This document shows positions 59,019 through 64,000 of a stretch of 64,000 nucleotides of DNA, piece after piece. The notes beneath the pieces were generated by a model. That model made no database searches, was not told where the DNA came from, and saw only the letters and a program-made list of their open reading frames with translations. Location: contig CAVUNL010000023.1 in the NCBI GenBank assembly GCA_963742795.1, positions 1 through 64,000 of the forward strand. The letters are read 5' to 3'. Made by a program: the position numbers and the translations under genes. Numbering within the stretch: the stretch's first letter is position 1; each line of letters opens with the position of its first letter. This stretch comes from Palsa-504 sp963742795 (GTDB lineage: Bacteria > Actinomycetota > Actinomycetes > Streptosporangiales > Streptosporangiaceae).

Positions 59019-59932
59019 GTCACCTCCGGCCAGGGCAGTGCAGCCTCGCGCAACGCCGCGACGTCGACCTTCGCGTAGATCTGGGTGCTCGAAAGGGCGC
59101 GGTGGCCGAACAAGTCGGCGATCTGCTTGAGGTTCGCCCCGTGCGCCAGCAGGTCCGTGGCGAGCGAGTGCCGCAGCAGGTTCGTGCCGTGGGCCGGTGC
59201 GTCGATGCCGGCGCGGCGCAGCGCCCGGTGGACGGCGTCGCTGGCGGCGTGGCGATCGATCGGCGCGCCGACATGCTGGCGGTGCAGGAGGAAGATGTGG
59301 CGGTCCTCGCTCGCCTGCCGTCCCCGCTCAAGGTATGCAGCGAGGGCTTCTCCCACCTCATAGGGCAGTGGCAGCAGCGCGCCATGGCCGGTCTTGCGGG
59401 TCTGGACCCTGACGGTGCCCGAACGCCAGTCGACGTCGTCGAGTCCCAGGCACGCGATCTCGCCCGCCCGCAGGCCCAGCCGGGCGGCGAAGAGCAGGAC
59501 CGCCCGGTCCCGAAGGCCCTGCGGCGACGACGAGTCGAGCGAGGCGATCAGGCCGGCGAAGTCGGCAGCACCAAGGTGCCGCGGCAAGGACGCCAGCCGG
59601 CGGCGGGACACCATCGGGACAGCCTCCTCCAACCGGTCCTCACGCAGACCCTCGGACCGGACGAAGCGCAAGAACGATCGCAGCGCGGTGGTGAGCAGCT
59701 GGACCGTTGAGGGCCGATAGCGAGCGGTCGCTTCACTGACGAACCCGACGACGTCGGGAACGCCCAGGTGTGCGAGGTCCACGGGACCATCCCCGAGAAC
59801 CGCTTCCAGGAAATCCCGCGCGAAGCGCGAGTAGCTCTCCCGAGCCGACGAGCCGATCCCCCGCGCGCGACGCAAGTGATCGTCGAACGCGACGATCACA
59901 GCATCTGTCGTTGCCAGACCATGGACGGCCAT
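59012..59932 (-). CDS. RIT tyrosine recombinase, first gene
   Basis: 306 residues from ATG 59932. Core-binding domain (GSSARESYSRFARDFLEAVL), catalytic Arg in LFAARLGLRAGEIACLGL, LLRHSLATDLLAHGANLKQI, FGHRALSSTQIYAKVDV with His and Tyr. A Phe-rich SSLDSS loop separates the domains. First of the trio; its promoter must lie in the 160 bp before the right terminal repeat. Confidence 0.92.
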   Translation of the reverse strand: MAVHGLATTDAVIVAFDDHLRRARGIGSSARESYSRFARDFLEAVLGDGPVDLAHLGVPDVVGFVSEATARYRPSTVQLLTTALRSFLRFVRSEGLREDRLEEAVPMVSRRRLASLPRHLGAADFAGLIASLDSSSPQGLRDRAVLLFAARLGLRAGEIACLGLDDVDWRSGTVRVQTRKTGHGALLPLPYEVGEALAAYLERGRQASEDRHIFLLHRQHVGAPIDRHAASDAVHRALRRAGIDAPAHGTNLLRHSLATDLLAHGANLKQIADLFGHRALSSTQIYAKVDVAALREAALPWPEVTW

Positions 59933-60050
59933 GAGCTGCTCCCTTCCGAGACGATGTAGAAGGAAGCGTCGTGATTATGTGCGGTTCATGCCAGATCACT
60001 CCGGCAAGGTGCAGGGAACATGCAGCCACGAGGACCAGGCGCTGCAGGGC

Positions 60051-60093
60051 TCGCCGGCTGCTGCACATAATCCGGAGCTGGGCCTAATACGTC
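60051..60093 (-). repeat. RIT right terminal inverted repeat
   Basis: 43 bp, perfect inverse of 56988-57030. Confidence 0.95.
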
Positions 60094-60114
60094 TTAGGTG
60101 TAGCTGCGCATAAC

Positions 60115-60168
60115 ACGTACAGTGCGATCAGGAGAGTGTCCGCGTCGGCGATCACGATGACCCCCATG
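60115..60168 (-). pseudogene. IS982-family transposase, 5' portion
   Basis: MGVIVIADADTLLIALYV: the start of the transposase whose remainder (YVKIDDMLRDW onward) lies at 56993. The split is at the shared TACGT. 60169-60316 holds no gene. Confidence 0.75.
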
Positions 60169-60316
60169 GTCAGACGTGTGTTGAACACGCCGACCTTGGA
60201 CACTCTTCACTTTTCAGTCACGAACCCGGGCGTGGCGTGTCGCCACCCATGCCGCTCACCAGCCGCGAATCCCCGGTCATCGATCTAGCACGGCACCAGC
60301 AGCCGATCCCCCGGGA

Positions 60317-60460
60317 GGCACCGTCGTGCCCAGGTCCTGCTCGGCGGCACGACAGTGCCACTGGGCCGGCTGGAGAAGATTCCACCGGCATGCGCACCGT
60401 CGGGTGACGCCCCATGGCGTGCCGCTCGTACCGTCCTCGAGAACGGTCCCCAAACACGGC
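60317..60460. promoter_or_regulatory. conserved leader block, copy C with hairpin
   Basis: GGCACCGTCGTGCC (60317) and GGCACGACAGTGCC (60345) form a 14-bp nearly perfect hairpin, followed by AAGATTCCACC, CATGCGCACC, TCGGGTGACGCCC, CGTACCGTCCTCGAGAACGG. Closest match to block A. It precedes a PAP2 remnant and the universal stress gene. 60461-60689 shows no gene. Confidence 0.7.
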
Positions 60461-60689
60461 CGTGTCCTCACAAGACCAAATACATCCGCAGCCCCAGACC
60501 GAAGGTGCGCAATGTGCCCACGCCGACCCTCGTGCCCCCCGGCTGACCGCCCGGAGAGCAACGCCGCCCACACCGCCGCCTTCCCACCCCCGGCAGGGCC
60601 CGCGCCTGGCGCAGTTTCGTCGCGGGCGATGGAGTGCGCGCTTTCGCCGGATCACCACCTCCAAGTACGGCGACTGGGCTCGCCGGCGA

Positions 60690-60930
60690 CGACCTAGTGG
60701 CCATCCGCGCCGGCCACCGGGCGGCGTTCACGCACGCGGCCCAGCTATGGCAAGCCGAGCACGTCGCCTGGGCCGTCTGGTGCGCCGTCGCCGTGGTCAC
60801 CACTACCCGCGGCCGGTGGTGTCACCTGGCCTGGCTCTACCCGGCCGCTACCGCGCTGGTGGTGCTGGCCTCGGCCAACCACTTCCTGCTGGACGCGGCC
60901 GGCGGCCTCGCCGTTGCGGGCCCTGGGCAT
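60690..60930 (+). pseudogene. PAP2/AUR1-like phosphatase fragment
   Basis: HVAWAVWCAVAVVTTTRGRW, LAWLYPAATALVVLASANHF and LLDAAGGLAV resemble the last two helices of a membrane PAP2 phosphatase (His and Asp of NHFLLD). The N-terminal two thirds are missing. The frame runs on into the next gene, so no stop of its own is seen. Confidence 0.65.
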
Positions 60931-61122
60931 GCTCGCTACCAGCCGGCCCAGCCAGCTGCTGACGCGCCGCCCGACCGGGCGGCTCCACGGTCGCACGGAA
61001 GCACAAGCGCAGGGAGACGCAGATGTCTGTTACAACCTTTCTCCAGCGAGCGACGGACTCCGTCGCATTTGCCGGCGGCGGCAAGCGGGGGGCCTTCCCG
61101 CAGTGCCGGGAAGGAGCTGACC

Positions 61123-61617
61123 ATGACTGAGCCCGCTGCACCCGTCGGCGAGCCCAGCGGGCGCGGGGCCGGGACTGAGCGCAGTGCCCGGCCTGACCAT
61201 CGGATCGGGCCGGCAGGCAGCGGGTCCGCTGAGCACCGGTATCCGATCCTTACCGGGTACGACGGCTCGACGGCCAGCGGGCGTGCGCTGGCGTATGCGG
61301 CCGGAATGGCACGGCGGCTGGACCGCTGGCTGGTGGTGGTGTACGTCTGGCGGCCCATCGGCTCTGCGGACTTGCCGCTTGCCGAGCTGATGCGCTGGCT
61401 GCGCGCGGAGCTCGCCGGCGCCGACCTGACCGGGCTGGATATCGAGATGATCGTGCGGTATGGCAGCCCGGCCTTGGAACTGCGCGCCATCACCGCGGAA
61501 CGCAAGGCGGACGCGATCGTGGTCGGCGCTCCCGAGCGGTTCCCGCACCGGTTCACCGGATCGGTGGCCGCCTGGCTGGCCAGGCATGCCCGGTGCCCGG
61601 CGGTAATCGTGCCGTGA
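61123..61617 (+). CDS. universal stress protein
   Basis: 164 residues from ATG 61123 with GGAAGGAG upstream. A 35-residue variable leader is followed by a USP domain: ILTGYDGSTASGRALAYAAG, VVVYVWRPIGS, MIVRYGSPALELRAITAERK and ATP-type loop IVVGAPERFPHRFTGSVAAW with CPAVIVP at the end. Stress genes of this type are induced by hypoxia or DosR-like control in actinobacteria. Complete; follows block C. Confidence 0.9.
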   Translation: MTEPAAPVGEPSGRGAGTERSARPDHRIGPAGSGSAEHRYPILTGYDGSTASGRALAYAAGMARRLDRWLVVVYVWRPIGSADLPLAELMRWLRAELAGADLTGLDIEMIVRYGSPALELRAITAERKADAIVVGAPERFPHRFTGSVAAWLARHARCPAVIVP

Positions 61618-61686
61618 AGTCTCATCACGGAACGCTCAAACAAGAGTCACCGCCACGGCCCGCGGGTGTCCAGCCGTGCCGGGGGG

Positions 61687-61980
61687 ATGAGGGGTCACCT
61701 CACGGGACTGCTGCGATGCGGCGCCCGGCTGCTCCGGCGCAGCCAGGAGGACCGCTGGTCGTTTCTGTTCAGCCAGATCGCCGTCTGCTCGTTCGTGGTG
61801 GCGCTTGTCAGTGGCGTGTTCCTTGTTGTTTCTTCAGGCCGAGCATGACGGGCGTCACTTACCACGGCTCGTACCACGAGCTCAACGGCGTCCGGATGAG
61901 CGAGGCGTATAAGTCAACGCTGGATATCAGCTTCGACGTGCGCGGCGGGCTGCTGATGCGACAGGTCCACCACTGGTCGC
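61687..61980 (+). pseudogene. cytochrome b N-terminal fragment
   Basis: MRGHLTGLLRCGARLLRRSQ, EDRWSFLFSQIAVCSFVVAL, then after an indel near 61825 MTGVTYHGSYHELNGVRMSE and FDVRGGLLMRQVHHWS, matching the first 110 residues of the cytochrome b at 53005. It ends abruptly at about 61980, joined to the antisense 3' part of an epimerase fragment. Confidence 0.82.
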
Positions 61981-62208
61981 CTCGGCCGCGGCAATCAGAT
62001 GATCAGTCCCCTCGGTGCGCAGCCGGTTGGTGGTGGCGAACCACCGATCCATGTGCTTCATATCGGGTTTGTCGGCGTGCGCCATCGAAATCGCGGTCAT
62101 CTGGTGCATGATCGCGTCCGGCCGGGCCCTGGCCACTGCCTCACCGACCGACGCCGCATCCAGCCGCCGACCCAGAACCCCGGTACCGCCTGCCACAAAC
62201 ACCCGCAT
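61980..62208 (-). pseudogene. NAD-dependent epimerase fragment
   Basis: ATG 62208 with AGGAAGG upstream: MRVFVAGGTGVLGRRL, the Rossmann motif, is followed directly by DAASVGEAVARARPDAIMHQ, with an internal loss of about 40 residues. It continues to DHLIAAAEA and is then cut at about 61980. A short-chain/extended epimerase remnant. Convergent with the cytochrome b remnant, sharing its junction. Confidence 0.75.
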
Positions 62209-62428
62209 AGCTATCACCTTCCTGATTCCAGAGTCAGTCTCTGGATCTGAGGCGAGACAGCCCGGCCGTCTGTGACATGGCAGGGATAGCGGTCGAGAGG
62301 AAATCGTTGCGCCTACCGGATACCGCAACGCGAATGTGATGCGGGTCACGGGAACGGCGGCTGTCCCTGGCTCCTCTTCCTTGCGAGAAGTCCCGCCACC
62401 GGGAGAAGTCCTGCCAGAGGAGCAGCCC

Positions 62429-63390
62429 ATGACGATCACTACCCCGCCGCCTGCTGGTGGCCCCGTCCCGGACGGCCAGGATGCTGGCTACGCCGGGGAT
62501 ACGCTACCCGGCTCCGGCGCCCGGCTGTTGCCGGACGTGCCCGGGGTGACGCACCGTTTCGTGACGGTGCGCGGCGTCCGCCTGCATGTCGCCGAGGCGG
62601 GTGGCGGCGAGCCGGTCGTGCTGCTGCACAGCTTCCCGCAGCACTGGTACGCCTGGCGGCACGTCATTCCGCTGCTGGCCGGGCAGTACCGGCTGATCTG
62701 CCCGGACTGGCGCGGCTTCGGCTGGTCGCAGGCGCCGCCGCGCGGCTACGACACCGCAACCAGGGCCGCCGACATCCTCGCGCTCATGGATGTCCTCGGG
62801 CTGCCCCAGGTGCGGCTGATCGCGCACGACTGGGGCGTCCACGCCGCGTTCAGGGCCGCCCTGCAGGCACCCGAGCGGGTCGGCCACCTGCTGGCGGTCA
62901 ACGCCGCGCACCCGTGGCTGGTGCAGCGGCAGCTGCTGCCGCACCTGTGGCGGTTCTGGTACACCGCGTTCTTCGAGTACCCAAGAACCGGGCGGCTGGT
63001 GCTGCGCCACTGGCGGGCCTGACCCGGTTCCTGCTACACCGCGGGGCGGCCAGCCCGGCGGCGTGGCGGCCCGGCGAGGTCGAGGAATTCGTCGCGGCCA
63101 GCCGCCAGCCGGGCAGCGCCCGGGCCGGCGAGGCGCTGCACTGGCAGTTCGTGCGGCACGACATCCCGGCGATCATCCCGCGCCGGGACCGCGGCCTGCG
63201 GCTGAGGGTGCCCACGGTGATCCTTGCGGGCGCCGAGGACTGGATGCTGCCGCCCGGAATGCTGGGCGGCGGCGGGCGGCACGCCGACAGCCTCCAGTTG
63301 CGGGTCGTTCCAGGCGCGGGGCACTTCCTCCCCGAGGAGCGCCCCGCGGTGGTGGCAGAGGCGGCCCGCGAGCTGTTCCGGCGGAGGTGA
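62429..63390 (+). CDS. alpha/beta-hydrolase, epoxide hydrolase/dehalogenase-like (frameshifted)
   Basis: ATG 62429 with GAGGAG upstream. VVLLHSFPQHWYAWRHVIPL (HGxP motif), YRLICPDWRGFGWSQ, nucleophile Asp in RLIAHDWGVHAAFRAAL, then after an indel near 63010 FLLHRGAASPAAWRPGEVEE, acid in ILAGAEDWMLPPGM and His in VPGAGHFLPEERP. Length restored is about 320, normal. An Asp nucleophile indicates epoxide hydrolase or haloacid-type chemistry; the substrate is unknown. Confidence 0.85.
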
Positions 63391-63418
63391 TCCAGCCGTC
63401 CGCGCGACAATGGTGCTG

Positions 63419-63926
63419 ATGACCGGCCCACCCGAGATCGACCCGGCGCTGGTCCGCGCGGCGCAGGCCGGGCGACCAGATCGCCGTGGCAGACCTGATG
63501 GACGCACTGGCCCCCTATGTGGGCCGGGTGTGCGGCCCGATCGCGCTGCACGACGGCCCGGACGCCGCCCAGGAGGCGCTGATCGCGATCTTGAAGAATC
63601 TGGGCGGGCTGCGCGACCCTGCCGCCATCTACGGCTGGGCGCGCGCCATCGCGGTGCGGGAGGCGGTCCGGGTGGCCCGCAAGGCCGCCCGGGTCGTCCC
63701 GGCCGAACTCGCCGATGTCCCCGCGCCAGGGGATCCGCAGCTAGCCGCCGACGTCCGCGACGTGCTGGCAAGGCTCACCCCCGAGCACCGCGCCGTCCTG
63801 GTCCTGCGCGACCTGGAGGGACTGGACGAGCAGGCGGCCGGCGCGCTGCTCAACGTGCCCGCCGCGACCGTCCGCACGCGGTTGTTCAGGGCCAGGCGCA
63901 GCTTCAGGAAGGCGTGGTTGCCGTGA
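63419..63926 (+). CDS. ECF-type RNA polymerase sigma factor (frameshifted)
   Basis: MTGPPEIDPALVRAAQAG, then after an indel near 63468 (GGG for GG) QIAVADLMDALAPYVGRVCG; region 2 includes DGPDAAQEALIAILKNLGGL, and region 4 is LTPEHRAVLVLRDLEGLDEQ with the helix AAGALLNVPAATVRTRLFRA. About 168 residues. The stop overlaps the next GTG (GTGA), so the partner gene is coupled. The promoter it recognises is unknown. Confidence 0.87.
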
Positions 63927-64000
63927 CCCAGGACTGGCCAGTGGCCGAGCTCGACCCGGTCCGCCGGATGCGGGTCCTCGCCGCAGCAACCCCCGGCGTG
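63923..64000 (+). CDS. start of gene coupled to the sigma factor (cut by window)
   Basis: GTG 63923 overlaps the sigma stop. The first 26 residues are TQDWPVAELDPVRRMRVLAA then TPGV. In this position an anti-sigma factor or a SRPBCC-type protein is common; too short to decide. Confidence 0.55.
   Translation, partial: MTQDWPVAELDPVRRMRVLAAATPGV

Larger units (their letters stand above)
56988..60093. mobile_element. RIT (recombinase-in-trio) element
   Basis: 3.1-kb element bounded by perfect 43-bp inverted repeats (56988-57030 and 60051-60093, beginning GACGTATTAGGCCCAGCTCC) and carrying three overlapping tyrosine recombinases. It is inserted in the IS982 transposase gene. ATTATGTGC(A/G)G sites occur at 57010-57021, 57065-57076 (inverted), 59974-59984, 60060-60071 (inverted) and, as GCTGCGCATAAC, just outside at 60103-60114. 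RIT elements of this plan are known in many bacteria. All three genes are intact, so it may be active. Confidence 0.9.

Noticed and set aside
56988..60093. Tn554-type transposon
   Set aside because: Tn554 has two recombinases plus TnpC and no long terminal inverted repeats; three recombinases with 43-bp repeats fit RIT instead.

Overview
The window comes from a high-GC actinobacterium. This rests on about 70% GC coding with GTG/TTG starts, SenX3/RegX3, MshA (mycothiol), Lsr2, ClpC, DUF2516, DUF2520 and DUF3180 proteins, and a gene order resembling the Streptomyces clpC-lsr2-panC-coaX-fol-ftsH-hpt-tilS-dacB-ppa block. The sequence alone does not fix the genus.

Layout: 0.2-5.6 kb holds regX3-senX3 (-), a phosphoglycerate mutase (-), mshA and a YbjN-like gene (+), and a macrodomain protein (-). 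5.6-12.2 kb holds a BlaI/M56 pair, an XRE regulator with DUF2516, a BKACE enzyme, a sugar isomerase, radA and mutY. 12.3-16.9 kb holds clpC, lsr2, a small membrane protein and an ArgA-like acetyltransferase. 17-24.3 kb holds an NlpC/P60 hydrolase, coaX-panC-DUF2520 (pantothenate/CoA), a MocR/PdxR regulator, and DUF3180-folK-folP. 24.2-34.5 kb holds a LysX/MprF-like lysyltransferase, a folE remnant, ftsH, hpt, tilS, a zinc protease, dacB, ppa and pyrH. From 34.5 kb on the window is accessory: a membrane protein, a gutted histidine kinase, an orphan solute-binding protein, an integrase beside a tRNA-Gly 3' fragment, a CBS-BON protein, remnants of an MBL hydrolase, a FAD oxidoreductase and MalT/LuxR regulators, an NDH-2/cytochrome b pair, an IS982 transposase split by a complete RIT (recombinase-in-trio) element, a universal stress protein, further fragments, and finally an ECF sigma factor with the start of its partner gene.

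Two facts colour everything. First, more than thirty single-base indels interrupt otherwise well conserved genes, including six in clpC, often in G/C runs. Sequencing or assembly error is the most economical explanation, so those genes are annotated as one CDS with a note. Second, the right half holds abrupt chimeric junctions (folE, the histidine kinase, IS3/integrase, FAD oxidoreductase/LuxR, cytochrome b/epimerase). These are either real deletions in a decaying island or misassemblies.

The features most worth a second look are the RIT element with its 43-bp perfect terminal repeats and array of ATTATGTGCAGC-like sites; a block of LuxR tail plus hairpin plus leader repeated three times in front of respiratory/stress genes; and in-frame 12-15 bp tandem repeats inside mshA, panC and the CBS-BON gene.
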